Assembly: GCF_963676685.1 (NCBI RefSeq)
Contig: NC_092346.1
Coordinates: 91,484,255 to 91,548,254 of the forward strand
Reading direction: 5' to 3'
Length of the DNA: 64,000 nucleotides
DNA from: Mytilus edulis
Lineage: Eukaryota > Mollusca > Bivalvia > Mytilida > Mytilidae
In this document: positions 9,343 to 20,834 of the stretch, piece after piece
How the letters are laid out: each line of letters begins with the position of its first letter
How positions within the stretch are numbered: position 1 is the stretch's first letter
Translations under genes and position numbers: made by a program
Notes under the pieces: generated by a model
Told to the model about the DNA's origin: nothing
Seen by the model: the letters and a program-made list of their open reading frames with translations, nothing else
Databases searched by the model: none

Positions 9343-11330
9343 ATGGATGGTCAAAAGCACTTGTAACAGACAAAAATCACAAATCTATACCTTATTCTGA
9401 GGTTAATGTACAGAGATATATTTTTTTCTGAGACAATGATGATGAACAAATGACAGGACATTCAACCTCATACGGTCCATATGATGATCCAGGGCCCGGC
9501 CCCCCTTTCGTGGGAAAAGTCCCTTATGAAAAGTTCTGTATCCGCCACTGCCGTATAACTATTATATTGTAGTGATACCAATCAGTATACACTGGTTTGT
9601 TGTTATATATATTATATTAATATAACATTTACATGTATATATAATTTTCATCCATTTGTATATCATTTTATTCTACTATTTTAATAATAGTGCAGTGCAA
9701 GTACATGGTGGGCACTCTTCTGTAAAAAATCGTTTTTTCTAAAAGATTGGATATGAGTAGGCATTCATATTTTCCTGCAAAAAAACAATTCAGAGTTACC
9801 GGTCCCTTTTGGCATTGTCGCAAAACGTTCTTGCGATATTCTTTCGCGTGCTTTAACACAATTTTTCGGTACGTGTGCATAGATATTATCAATGATTTTT
9901 TTATTTACAAAAATATTTTATCACTATTCATTGAAGAGATGTATTGATAGCAAACGATACGGAATGTTATTTTGCACTTGTTAATATCCGCGTATTTGTC
10001 ATGTTTATAGATTGGTTATAAAACCCAAAACAAAAAATCTAGAATATAGCAATACATCTGAATGGGGAAGAAGCGATAAGTGAATACGTTTTTCACAATA
10101 TAACATACTAGAACACCAGCTTTGTATGAACTGGACATGATGCATATGTTTAAAACATCATAGATTTTCTTGATAATATCGTAAAAAGTAACCAAGAGCA
10201 ATTAATAAGTTATCACCAACTTACATTTTCAATATACATCAAAAACAGTACGTTTAGTGGTAACAATTTTTTGAGTTTTTGTATTTTGTTTTCCGTTATA
10301 ATATGCAATTGTCAAATTTGTTAAATGACCAAGTACGCCAATAACAGTACACACAGGTGAATTTTTACCAGTTTTAAGTACAAATGTACAAAATGTATTG
10401 TAAAAAGTAAGATAAAGAAAATATCGAACTACGAGGAAAATTTAAAAGGGAAAGTCCGTTATCAAATTCAATGTCTTTGACATATTAAAGGAAAAATCCA
10501 TATCTCAGAACCATATCTCAAGATCGAGTCAACTATAGACTATCGAACACTCAATATTTCTGTTGAGTTGGTATGACGGTTAAAGAGTGAGGCAAATAAA
10601 CTCATCGTTGTGCTTTATTAGCTTGTTGGGATAATATCTTTTGAGTTTGCCGAAATTTACCGTTTTAGTAAAATAAATTCCCTAGGTAAACAAAAGAGTG
10701 CTTGTCGTAATACAATAGACGTTAACTTTGAAAGAATAAGATATATTTTAAGTACCTTTATATTAACAATGATAGTAGTCCTTTCGTTTTTGCTGCACTG
10801 GGATATTTAACATATTGTGTTGATTTCTGATATGTTTTTACCAAGATAGAATTGCATTCGAATACGTAATGGTCTTCATCAACAATAGCATTTGAACACA
10901 AATTACATTATCTCGTCTTTCGGGTTATTGTACCAGGTACCCACCTCTACTGTATTTTTCACATTACAGCATCTCAATTTAGAAATATATTCACGTTTCA
11001 ATTAAACAGACCGTAAAATTCTTCTGTGAAAGAATTGTCAATTTGACTATATATATATGTCATTTTTGAATATGAGTATCTTTAAGATTTTGTTTCAGAA
11101 CGATTTTTAGTTGATATATTAGTACATCTTTTTACGATTGTTTCGATTTTATCTTTATTCACTTCGATGTTCCATTGTAAAACACAATTTTTAAAGTTTG
11201 TGAAAAAGTTGCTGGAATGCCTCTTCGATCGGAATCCAAATTTGTAACATAATCATAGTAGCTTTTCATTCTCTCCAGCATGCTATTAGATGTGTGTTTG
11301 AAATATAAGTAAAAAAATATATATATATAC
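9343..11330. other. Intergenic, one miniature-element relic
   Basis: Positions 9480-9557 resemble one end of the GGCGGAT-type miniature element at 56157-56297 (shared tgtatccgccactg in reverse and C-rich block). The rest holds only short chance frames and I see no gene in it. Confidence 0.5.
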
Positions 11331-11520
11331 TGACAATTATTATTGGTCTATAATTAATTGGGTTTACCAAGTCCTTTTTCGGCACAGATATAAAAATTCT
11401 ATAACTTCAATTTTCAGGATAATGACCATTTACCAAAAAAAGTAAAACTGGCACAAAAAGTTCTGAATCGGACAGGAACATTTCTCCTATAATTTTATCA
11501 AATCTAGCACTTTTACCCAT
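11331..11520 (-). pseudogene. LINE reverse transcriptase relic
   Basis: The minus strand translates to LINE-type reverse transcriptase motifs: a GKSA.FD.II segment, then VPKKD and the hallmark NYRPI, in one frame interrupted by a TGA where the family usually has Trp (PEN* instead of PE.W). The piece is short and has lost both ends. It lies downstream (in sense direction) of the C-terminal LINE piece at 11756-12290, the wrong order for a single copy, so these are two fragments. Confidence 0.65.
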
Positions 11521-11755
11521 TCGAATTTTTTAATTGCATCTTTAATTTTAAATCTGTGATAGCGCAGACAAGTTTATCCATAGATAAATTGTTCATATTT
11601 GGATCTTCCAATAAATTTCCGAATTTCTGGCGATATTTCCAAGGCGAAGAACAACTATTCTTTATTTTTCATTCAACTATTATTCCACATTATTATATAT
11701 ATCTTTATTCTGTCAAACCTTTGCAATTACAATGGTATACAGGCAATACATGATA

Positions 11756-12290
11756 TCAATAATACAGACATAAATACATGATTACACAGAGCAAAATATG
11801 TACACTATTTACAATTATACTGATAGTATTTAACCAGGAGGGCACACATGCATGGGAATTTATAAATCTAATGAAAGTACACAGCTTTCTCAATTTAGAT
11901 TTTATGTTTAAATTCATAATTTTCTTAAACATAATTATATTTGGACGATTTACATATTTTTTATCAATACATTCGTTTCTTTTTACTGACATCTCTGTGC
12001 ACATCATAGTATAATGATACTCATCTCCAAGATCTTTAGAGTTACATAATTTACAAATTCGTCTATCTCTCTGAATATTTGTCCATCTCCCTATCTCGAT
12101 GGGTAATTTATGGTTGATGGTTCTAAATTTGCATAACGTATAAATATCACGAAATTCTAGAATATCAAAATAGTTCTCAAACCCAAAAGTATCCTTAAAA
12201 ATTTGATAATTTAATGTCTTCGAACATGCTTGCACATTTGAAAACCATGTTTGTTGAAACTGATCTTGATGTTCTGATTGTATTCTTTAG
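11756..12290 (-). pseudogene. C-terminal fragment of a LINE ORF2
   Basis: The frame is open from about 12290 to 11756 and has no usable Met start at its beginning. It contains a region typical of the end of animal non-LTR retrotransposon polyproteins: QTWFSNVQ, FRTINHKLPIEIGRW, and a zinc-binding CKLCNSKDLGDEYHYTMMC motif (C-X2-C, H, C). No reverse transcriptase precedes it, so the copy is 5'-truncated, which is usual for LINEs. Confidence 0.75.
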
Positions 12291-12660
12291 CCAAATGTCA
12301 CTAATACATTATTACAACAGATTTATTAGAGCAAAAACTAAAATACATAATTATTTACAAAAGAGAAGATTTGTGTTTAAGTTTTAATTTTTGGTCCTAA
12401 CAGAAAACATAACCTTAATTTTCAAGAAAATATTCTTTATTTTTCATTTATAATTAATCATTGCTCATCTCTGTTATATTACAGTATCTTGTCACCATTC
12501 ACAGTACTAATTGGTAAACAAACATAGGTTTTAATTTTCTTGTGATAAGTTAATGACACCTATCATAAATCCCACCTTTCCATTGACCTATCAAGTCATT
12601 CTGGGGATAAAACCGGAAAACCATTGTTACCTAATTATTACTCAAACTTACATGTATCCG
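12291..12660. other. Intergenic
   Basis: AT-rich sequence without a recognisable gene or repeat boundary. Confidence 0.4.
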
Positions 12661-12669
12661 GTGATTTCC

Positions 12670-12680
12670 CTATATAAATC
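12670..12680 (+). promoter_or_regulatory. Possible TATA box
   Basis: cctatataaat lies 34-44 bp upstream of the ATG at 12714. A TATA element here would place transcription start close to 12700, leaving a very short leader. Confidence 0.35.
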
Positions 12681-12713
12681 GATGTAAAAAATTATAGTTC
12701 GTTACTTGATAAC

Positions 12714-13058
12714 ATGATGCCTTCGTTTCTAAACGACTTAAAATCGCTCGTCATCAGAGAGAAGCCTTCCAAGTTAGACATATTTAAGAAAACGGACTAT
12801 TGTTTCAATCGTGCTTGCCAACAAGTACAAGCTTTAAACATTAGATACGCCGAAACTAGCACCAGATACAGGAAAGCTTTAACCACGAGAATGATGAATG
12901 AGGCTTACCATTTATACGTGAAGATAACCATAATCGAAGGGGTGCAGATAGCATATCACCAATACACTAGACAAAAGGCGCTTGAGCTGGCAAACCTCAG
13001 ACTGGAACTTCTTGGTGAAGAGGTTGATATAGTCGAAGAGTCTGATGATATCTACTGA
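12714..13058 (+). CDS. Hypothetical intronless 114-residue protein
   Basis: The frame starts with two Met codons and ends at 13058. The product is predicted mostly helical and mixed-charge: a basic N-terminal half (DLKSLVIREKPSKLDIFKK), a central Tyr/Arg-rich stretch, and an acidic tail (EEVDIVEESDDIY). There is no signal peptide, membrane segment or domain that I recognise. A TATA-like element lies just upstream. The length is well above its neighbours and its composition looks protein-like rather than repeat-derived. It could be a small single-exon gene or a retrocopy; the function is unknown. Confidence 0.45.
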   Translation: MMPSFLNDLKSLVIREKPSKLDIFKKTDYCFNRACQQVQALNIRYAETSTRYRKALTTRMMNEAYHLYVKITIIEGVQIAYHQYTRQKALELANLRLELLGEEVDIVEESDDIY

Positions 13059-13744
13059 GAAGCAGTATATATACATGGTTTAACAGTGATGAAACAGTCC
13101 TTTTTAGGGCTTTACAAATTATTCAGAAAGAATCTTCATTTGTTGTACCTTTACATGACTTATTTCAAAAGAAACCCACTTATAAACTGCAGTTGTTTGT
13201 TTAATTTTCCTAAGCGGCATACTGATTTTTGAAACTTTTTATTATTTTTTTTATAAATAATCTCGGTTTAAATTTTGAAATATATTTGGAAATGCATATC
13301 GGCTAACCTGAAACGTTATTATCCAGAAAAGAAAATAACTATTTATGAACTATATCACTTCCATTGTATGTTGTCTTTAATAATCTGTATATTCTACATA
13401 AGTTTTATATATTTTCCTGCAATCTGCAATCTCATGAAGCTATGTCACGACTTGTACAAAAAAGTCGAGCGCTTTTCTGTCTACATACAAGGAATTGTAT
13501 ATTTAAATTTAGATATACAATTCCTTGCTACAGATTATAATTTTCGAGATAATTTGCAAAACTTCAAACAAATTTTTTGAGTAAACTTCATCATTTAACG
13601 GTAATAACTGTTTACAAGTCGTTTGCCATTATTGAAATAAATAAACAATATGAAGACCTCACATTCTAATCTTTTTTGGCCTTGTCAGATTTTCTCTATC
13701 AAATAATTGTTAAGCCGTTTTCAGTGTTACATGTATAAGCAAAT
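13059..13744. other. Intergenic
   Basis: Only a short chance frame (13275-13580, Tyr/Ile-rich) is present. I see no gene. Confidence 0.4.
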
Positions 13745-13945
13745 TTGTATGTTCTATTTTTAGCCATGTTGACCATCTTGGTTTGAAAACTGGGTCATCG
13801 CACACATATTTTATCTAGATAACCCAATAACAATTGTCCTCATGTTTCGTTAAATTTGGCCTAGAAGTTTCATAGAGGATTTGTGAAAAAAGGTCACGCC
13901 GGACGCCAAGTGATGAGAAAGGCGTACTTGGATTTTTTAAAAGGG
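13745..13945 (+). repeat. 3' fragment of the composite mussel repeat
   Basis: This matches the end of the repeat copy at 50450-50640 (shared ttctatttttagcc, atcttggtt, gtttcgttaaatttggcc and the end gacgccaagtgatgaga). It is more diverged and lacks the other parts of the repeat. Confidence 0.7.
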
Positions 13946-14362
13946 CTAAAATGCACTCTTTTTATAAGCTTGTACAATTAAATCATTTTTTTTGGAGAAA
14001 ATTTTCATGTAATTTATTCGAGTCGGTTTATTTTTTTATCTTCTCTGTCTCACGGCTTCCTGTACATATACGAAGCTGTTTTCGTTGCAAGTGATTTGAA
14101 GTAAGGTAGAATGATAGTACCATGCATATGCATATGATAAGATAACTTTTCTCGAGTCTTGTTTAACTTCTTATGATTACTTGAACGTTTTCTCATACTG
14201 AGATTCATCAATACCCTTTAATAGCGGGGATGTACTGTAAGTTCAGTTTGTCATAATTATAAATTATCAGTTTTCTGTTAATTTACTCTCCGTTAGTAGT
14301 GGAATTACTTACCTTTTTGAAAAAGTGTAGACACATAAAAACGAGAAAAGTATAAGATAAAA
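13946..14362. other. Intergenic
   Basis: Nothing recognisable. Confidence 0.35.
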
Positions 14363-14365
14363 TGC

Positions 14366-14371
14366 TTTATT
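14366..14371 (-). terminator. Poly(A) signal AATAAA
   Basis: AATAAA on the minus strand lies about 90 nt downstream of the stop of the frame at 14463-14885, a usual distance for a 3' end signal. Confidence 0.4.
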
Positions 14372-14462
14372 TGACATATAATCAGAGTTTTATAATTTTT
14401 ACAACGTTTATACTGCAATTTTGAGCACTTACAATTTTTGACCAAAAATAAATACTTGAAAT

Positions 14463-14885
14463 TTAATAAATGTTTGGTATTTTGGCTTTTTTGTATCTTT
14501 TTAGAGGTACTCTAAATGTCACTGATTTTTTGGTGTCAAACAGCTCAGCTTCTTCCTCTAAAAATCCCTTTGTAGTTACTCTCGGTAGACAAATGTCGTC
14601 AAATTCATCGCCTCCATTGCTCTTTTTTGTTTGAATCTTTTTCTCTTTCTTTTTCTCTTTCTTGCCACTGTTTGATTTTGAAGATCTATGATTAGGACTC
14701 TTACGCTTAGAATTAAATGTTTTTATTCTGTCTTTCACTCGCTTCATTCCGTGGTTTTTATTTTTCCGAAGACGAAATTTCAATATTCCTTTTAACTGTC
14801 TCTCTGAACTGGTTGATTTATTCAAGTTTCTACCAGATTTATTTGCCATCTTCTCCTTTTCCCGCGCTAACACACAATTCAACAA
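14463..14885 (-). CDS. Hypothetical Lys/Arg-rich single-exon protein
   Basis: A 140-residue frame. The second methionine (residue 13, at 14849) has a better start context (AAGATGGC) than the first and may be the real start. The middle third is extremely basic, with KRKSPNHRSSKSNSGKK followed by KEKK repeats, which looks like a nuclear or nucleolar localisation region. An acidic EEEAELFD patch and the motif KKSVTFRVPLKRYKK close the protein. No domain is recognised. A poly(A) signal lies 90 nt past the stop. I infer a small nuclear protein gene or exon, but low-complexity lysine codons also arise by chance in AT-rich DNA. Confidence 0.45.
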   Translation of the reverse strand: MLNCVLAREKEKMANKSGRNLNKSTSSERQLKGILKFRLRKNKNHGMKRVKDRIKTFNSKRKSPNHRSSKSNSGKKEKKKEKKIQTKKSNGGDEFDDICLPRVTTKGFLEEEAELFDTKKSVTFRVPLKRYKKAKIPNIY

Positions 14886-14917
14886 CCCAACTTATTACTG
14901 GACACAATAATGTGTCC

Positions 14918-16003
14918 ATTTCTTTATTCTGAAAGTATAAATTAGAAGTATATATTCATTAATTGAAAACCAATGAGCAATTTAGAATAGTGGAAGGACT
15001 AAAAGTAATAATAAAAGAAAGCAATTCAAAGGATGCACTCTTTGTCTTGCCTTCTTTACTGATCATGTTTCTTGAAATTGATTTTTTGTTTTAAGACAAC
15101 ATTTTGTGTTTAATTTCATTAATTGATGATGACAGTGTATGCCATTGTGCGATAGCTTACACAATGACGGTTCATAACTTCTTTTAGAAATTATTAACCT
15201 TCTCGCTTGAAATATCTGAGTTGATGTCGAAAACGGCTTCAGTACCATGATATAATAAAAGTAATTTGTAAAGTAACTTGTACAAGTATATTAGTTATAA
15301 ACCAGAAGTTTATTCAGCTAAATTAATCATCGGTCTAGAAAAAAAGCATGCATAGTTAAAACTTGATAAAAAAAAATACAATAAAAAAATAAAAAGAATA
15401 AACTATATAAAACTTTTTTTCGTTGACCAAAATTGTATAAGATTATATTTAAATGTTATTAAAAGCTTGTTTCTTAAGAAGTAATGAAACTTACGTTGTC
15501 TGGACATTTATATCACAAAGTGCAATGCCTGACTTCTACTCGAAAGTGACTTCGAAAAAGGTTACGTTTCTAGGCGACGATAGTTTGCATGCACCATTCA
15601 TGTCACAATACACTCCTTGACGACGTCAGGATTTTTTTTAGTTTACGAATTTCATGTTTTAATGTAGATTGGAGAATACGATAGAATGGGCAATACATTG
15701 CCAAATTTTAGTTTCATATTATGTTATTTTCAAAAATTATGATAAAAAGTATGGGTCAAGGACCTTTTTTTTTTTTAAGCTAAAGGGTTGCAGCAAACTT
15801 GTCAGTGTAAACACTTTTTGACATTTTTTCAAGTTCTCATCCAAAACATTAAACATAGGCTTCATTTTTTCGCCTGAGTAAGATGAGAGTGAACCAACTT
15901 TTACACAGAAGACAGCAGTATAAAACTTTTAGCCCCAACTACCAACAAGGATCTGGTAAAAATCGAATCCGTTTTTAACGAGATTTTATTCTCCCTTCTT
16001 AAA
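14918..16003. other. Intergenic
   Basis: No gene is visible. Homopolymer runs and diverged repeat sequence occur around 15760-16000 (tcgcctgagtaagatgagag region). Confidence 0.4.
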
Positions 16004-17041
16004 CCAGTTGCTCCGAAGGGCGCTGCTTTATACGACCCCAGTGGTCGAACCTTGAACAGTTGGGGCAAATTTGGTCACAATATTCAAGCTTAATACTGTG
16101 TGATAAATTTTTGACATAATATAGGTTTTTGTAACAAAATATATGTGGTCAAAGATCTAAAAAATCTATTGCACAATACTGTGCAATTGAAGATTTCTTC
16201 TTGAAACTTTTCAAAATTCGAAATTTGAAAAAAAGGAACCCTTAAAATAATGGTAAACAATAGATTCCCTCCTGACTTTTTTAAACCCCCCTTGGAGCAA
16301 TAACCCTTAAACTCAATCCAATGCTTACCTTTGTAGTATTGAACCTTGTAGTATAAATATAGAGAGATCCATACACTTAAACACAAGTTATTGTCATGAT
16401 TGTTTGGAAACAAGAAACATGCTTCTTTTTGGCCCCCTAATTCCTACATATTTTGGGCATTTAACTCAAAACTTAATCCCAGCCTCCACTTTTTTATATG
16501 GTACATTGTGGTACAATTTCAGAGAGATCCATACAATTACACACAAGTTATTGTCTTGAAATTAGAAAAATGCTTGTTTTGGCCCTTAATTCCTAAACTT
16601 TGGCCCAATAACCCCTTAAATGAATCCATCATTCTACTTGTGGTGTTAAACACTGCGGTATCATTTCAGAGCAATTGAAATACTTGTACACAAGTTATTA
16701 TCCTGAAACTAGAAAAATGCTTGTTTTGGGCCCCTTTTAGGTACAGTATTCTACAATCGGGGGTTGATTGAATAGATTCACTGAATTGACTACAAATGAT
16801 AGTAATACACAATAACAAACAATTGATTGATCCTACAGCAGTAGTCAATTGATTTGAATTGACTACACAATAGTTAGTAATTTTTGTAAACCGTCTATTC
16901 AATCGATTGTCGAATACTGTACCTGTGTCTTTAAGTGAATAGATCTTTATGAGATTTTTTCGACACACCTATGTGTCTTCGGACGACGACGACGCAGACG
17001 ACGACATCATACCATTATACGATCTTTTGGGGTCGTATAAA
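16004..17041 (+). mobile_element. CCAG...TATAAA element, copy A (diverged)
   Basis: It begins with ccagttgctccgaagggcg and the subterminal TTTATACGACCCCA (16027-16040) and ends with the exact inverse TGGGGTCGTATAAA (17028-17041). The interior shares blocks such as aaaaatgcttgttttggg and gacgacgacgacgcagacg with copies B and C at 44786 and 47057. In those copies the same inverted motif reads GACCGCA/TGCGGTC, so both ends have changed in parallel. No coding capacity is seen. A smaller inverted-repeat element is nested at 16739-16924. Confidence 0.75.
16739..16924. mobile_element. Miniature inverted-repeat element nested in copy A
   Basis: The ends AGGTACAGTATTCTACAATC and its inverse (with one change) bracket 186 bp. 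The block is absent from the corresponding place in the related copies B and C. A direct target duplication is not obvious. Confidence 0.65.
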
Positions 17042-17344
17042 AACCGATGGGACTGCTATACGCAATAACTATATATATACCTGAAAATATTTCGCCAATT
17101 TTTCAGACAAATGAAAGGTATAAAGATCTTGTTTGCTGATCATTTTACAGTTTCACACAAAACATGGATAACAACTTGTCGATGTGTTTTTCAAGACCAT
17201 TAACTCATTAAATCAAAGTACTGAAGTACTGAACATCGGATGACCGCAGGTTCCTGTTTTCATGTCGCTAAATAGTCTTCTTGTCGCTTAATTTATTCTT
17301 CTTGTCCGTTCTTGACGCTTCTTGTTTTTAAAATTCTTCTTGTC
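17042..17344. other. Intergenic with short tandem motif
   Basis: Positions 17268-17345 repeat the words ttcttcttgtcg and cttgtcgct irregularly. Otherwise nothing. Confidence 0.4.
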
Positions 17345-17600
17345 GTTATTAGTAAGACCGCTATTTTTAGATTACAGGTGGTCATTTACACTACACGTAT
17401 AACCTGTGTAGTGATTTTTATTTTACGATAAATTTATGAATGAACGATAATTTTATGAAAGAACAAGAGCACCTGACCTCTTTCTGAAACACCAATTAAA
17501 CATATAAAATCGTATTTATTAAGATTTAATTCAGTCAAATTTTCACCACTAAATCAACAACTGAAATGATTCCATATTTTGTTGAAACATCGTACAACCG
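17345..17600 (+). repeat. Dispersed repeat, inverse copy at 56815-57065
   Basis: Words such as acctgtgtagtgattttt, gaacaagagcacctgacctc and catcgtac are found in reverse order on the opposite strand at 56815-57065. No coding potential. Confidence 0.7.
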
Positions 17601-17805
17601 GAGAACAGAAATCGCAGGTATGAAAATGCACTTTTTTCACTGGTGTTGAAAACCCAAAACTAATTAATTTGACTATAATTTATGAATGACGGAAATTTAA
17701 GCGATAACAATACATCGGAGTGACCTCAAGGTCATCCTCTGTAAAAAGGAATCGATTGCTGATTTTGGTTACATGGAGTTATTTGTACCCGAAGATCTAT
17801 TAATT

Positions 17806-18230
17806 CACTGGGGTAAAGCTGATGACCGTAACTGCATTCACGGTCATCCCAAGATGTCGGATGAAAAATTAGGTCAGTTTCTGTATTGTCTGTTAAAGTG
17901 TTTTTATATCATTTTCTTTACAAATCATACATTGAAACGATGTAAATTTATAAAAGAATCACTCGAAAATCACTAATTACTTCCGAGAAATGTGCATGAA
18001 ACGGGAAATTCGATTTGAAAAAATCGTTAAGATGACCGTAAATCATAATCAAAATAGTTTCAAGATGACCGTAACATAAAACAAGGATGACCGTAATTGG
18101 TAAAAAGATGACCGTAACTTGTAAAGGATGACCGTAATTTGTAAAGACTGACTGTAATTTATATAGGACGACCATAACTTTTATAGGATGACCATCAATT
18201 CTAAGAAATATCCGTATTGTATTCAAAGCT
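17806..18230 (+). repeat. Left terminal inverted repeat
   Basis: The inverse counterpart is 27248-27627. Positions 17806-18026 are nearly identical to it. At 18031-18190 eight spaced copies of GATGACCGTAA or close variants follow at roughly 20-bp intervals, a candidate set of transposase-binding sites. The open frame at 17773-17976 lies inside this repeat and is not a gene. Confidence 0.85.
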
Positions 18231-18244
18231 TTTTTGTTGAGTTT

Positions 18245-18560
18245 GTCGATCTCAATAAGGGCTCGGTTAGCGGATATAAATATGTTTCATAAATTTCTTT
18301 TTAACCGGATTTTTGTGACAAAAATGTCGGTTATTGATTTGGGGATGTACGGCGGGCGGGCGGCAATCAAATGTTGTCCGTGCATTAACTCATGAACCGT
18401 TCAACCAAAGCTTTTAAAATTTTAATATAATGTTACTAACAACTAAATGAAGGTCAAGTTCAATAATGGCGATTTTGACTTTTACCGTTCAGGAGTTATG
18501 GTTCTTGAAAGATTGACAAATGGAGTTTCCAGTCGTGTCCGTGCATTTACGCATGAATCC
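18245..18560 (+). repeat. Dispersed repeat
   Basis: A block with aaaaatgtcggttattgat, ggcgggcgggcgg and tccgtgcattaactcatgaacc that I recognise as a common molluscan repeat. No coding potential. Confidence 0.5.
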
Positions 18561-18737
18561 GGTTTGCTGTCGTTGTGACAGCCTCTTGTTTTGAACTATA
18601 ATATAATTGGCCATATTTAGGATTTATAACAATGATAGTAAATTGCATATTTCTCGTAAACAATGAAATATTTATTGATATCGACGTTAAAATTTTAACA
18701 CAAATTGACAGCGATACGACGAAAATTTGAAGAAACA

Positions 18738-18960
18738 TGAATGTGTCCCTAGTACACGGATGCCTCATTTACACTATCATTTTCTATGTTTAGTGGACTA
18801 TGAAAATGGGATAAAACTGTAATTTGGCTTTAGAATTAAAAAGATCATACCATAGGGAAAATGTGTACTAAGTTTCAATTTTTTTTTTAACTTAATTGAA
18901 GCTGGACAAACGGACAAACAAACAGACGAACGGACGAACGTACGAGAGACCAGAAAAACA
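18738..18960 (+). repeat. Dispersed SINE-like repeat, second copy at 32915
   Basis: It shares atgtgtcc/atgtgacc..agtacac.gatgcc, cactatcattttctatgtt and gtgtactaagtttcaa with 32915-33110. It ends in a gacaaacggac-rich run. Confidence 0.65.
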
Positions 18961-19309
18961 TAATGCCAATAAATGGAGCATTAAAAACATTAATAATACA
19001 TACGAATATTTGGTAATCGAGTCCATGTGTATGGTTCCAGAGGAAACAGATTAAAATCTTAATTTGTCTTGATATATGCAGGCGGAAACACTTTTAAAAT
19101 AGAACAAAAGAATCGAAGCTCTGTGTTTATCGAGAAAGCGATAAATGTTAACTGTAATGTTTGATATAGTTACAAAATTTTAAAAAGTTAATAGAAACAA
19201 ATAAAACGACAATTTTCTTATTTTAAAAACACCATTTGCATAAGTTTTCAATGTATCTATTACATAGTAATGCAAAACAATAAGATATCAAGTCGACGAC
19301 ATGGTTCTT

Positions 19310-19472
19310 ATCGGGGCCTTTTATAGCTGACTATGCGGTATAGGCTTTGCTCATTGTTGAAGGCCTTATGGTTACCTATAGTTGTTAATGTTTGTGTCAT
19401 TTTGGTCTTTTCTGGATAGTTGTCTCATTGGCAATAATACCACATCTTCTTTTTTATATATAGTATCTAAAG
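19310..19472 (+). repeat. SINE-like mussel repeat
   Basis: A block containing ccttttatagctgactatgc, cattgttgaaggcc, tcattttggtcttttctgg and gttgtctcattggcaata, which I recognise from mussel genomes. Confidence 0.6.
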
Positions 19473-20590
19473 TTGGATGTAGAAAATGCATAACCTCCGA
19501 TTTTTTTTTATCACGGACGGAGAACATATCAATCTTTTAGTTCAGAAATTTTCGTGTGTGCCCTTCCATTATGTGAATCAAGAAAAAATTCCCCAAAACA
19601 GGTAACGATTGTATCGAAAAGAGAAAAATCGAGCGCACCTTTTTATGTTAAGGCATGTTTGGGGTGTATATTTTGTCTTTAAAACGTACAAAGCAAGAGT
19701 ATTTTATATAGCATCTCGCTTCATATTCTATTATTATTATATATCAAAGCTACAGGTTGACTTTATAACGTAAAAAAATGAAAGTACGAAAAGATGAAAT
19801 ATATGGGTCAAGTGAGATACCTATCTAATGAATCACAAATACAGAGTAGGTGTGTTCGAATAGCTATTTTTTCTAAAAGTACTTGACGACAGTCTTTTAA
19901 TTTGGATGATGAAAATGGATAGCTTCGAAAAAAATATGATTTTCTTGTGTGTGATAATTAGGGTTTATAATCTTCAACCACTGAAAATGTTTAGTCTGCC
20001 CTTCCACGAAATATTAATTAGAATTTTTTTAAATGCTTAAGAATTTTCAAAAATTCCATCTGACATCCGAACAGACAATATTTTTAAGTTGAATCAATGC
20101 AGACAAGATCATTAACTAATGCTCATTAGCTAGTAGATACATTTGTCTTTTAAAATATAACTGACATATAACGATCGATCGTAATGGTGCTATGTGGATA
20201 AATTTATCAGTTTTCAAGAGCAAAATTGGCAGAGCGTCATCCCTACAATGGCTTCCATTTCTACGATTGTGAGCATGAACTGGCGTAATGGGGAGATAAT
20301 TTTGAAGAAGTAGAATCCTGACTGTATGAATAACATTTCTGTATATATACAAATTGACAACGTTCCGCCTTGTGATACGCTTTTCGTACAATACTATTTT
20401 AAGGATCTACTTTGCTGGAGCTCACCTCCACTAGTTTATTCGAATGATATTTTCAAAATATTTCTGTTGTTTTATTTGCACGACAAAATGAAAGACTATA
20501 TAATATCAATGGGTGTACATGCAATTTATTGGCATTTTTAAAAATGTGTATTTATTATATATGTCATTAAAAGGAATCCCAGAAACAAAC
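19473..20590. other. Interior of TIR element without genes
   Basis: No gene, domain or repeat boundary is visible. Confidence 0.4.
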
Positions 20591-20834
20591 AAAAATCTTT
20601 TGTCGCGCTACACTATACTGCCAGTTTTCCGCTTTAGAGTATACCCTTATTGGTCAGTGTGGTTTTTCCGCGCTATACCAAACACTATATATACACAGAT
20701 CGTTCAACAATAGCAGGGTGAATTGTGGTGGTGCCAGGTGAGACACTAGTGATTTTTATTTTTTCTTTGGATACTCTTTCAATCCAGGTTTATTCTAACA
20801 TTCAGTAAATTCCGTACAGAAGCAGATAAACAAC

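Noticed and set aside
14900..14917. Palindrome GGACACA-ATAA-TGTGTCC as an operator
   Set aside because: Only 7-bp arms, single occurrence, no regulatory context in a eukaryotic genome.
17773..17976. 67-residue frame starting MELFVPEDLL
   Set aside because: It straddles the edge of the left terminal inverted repeat; the inverse copy at 27.5 kb has no matching upstream part.
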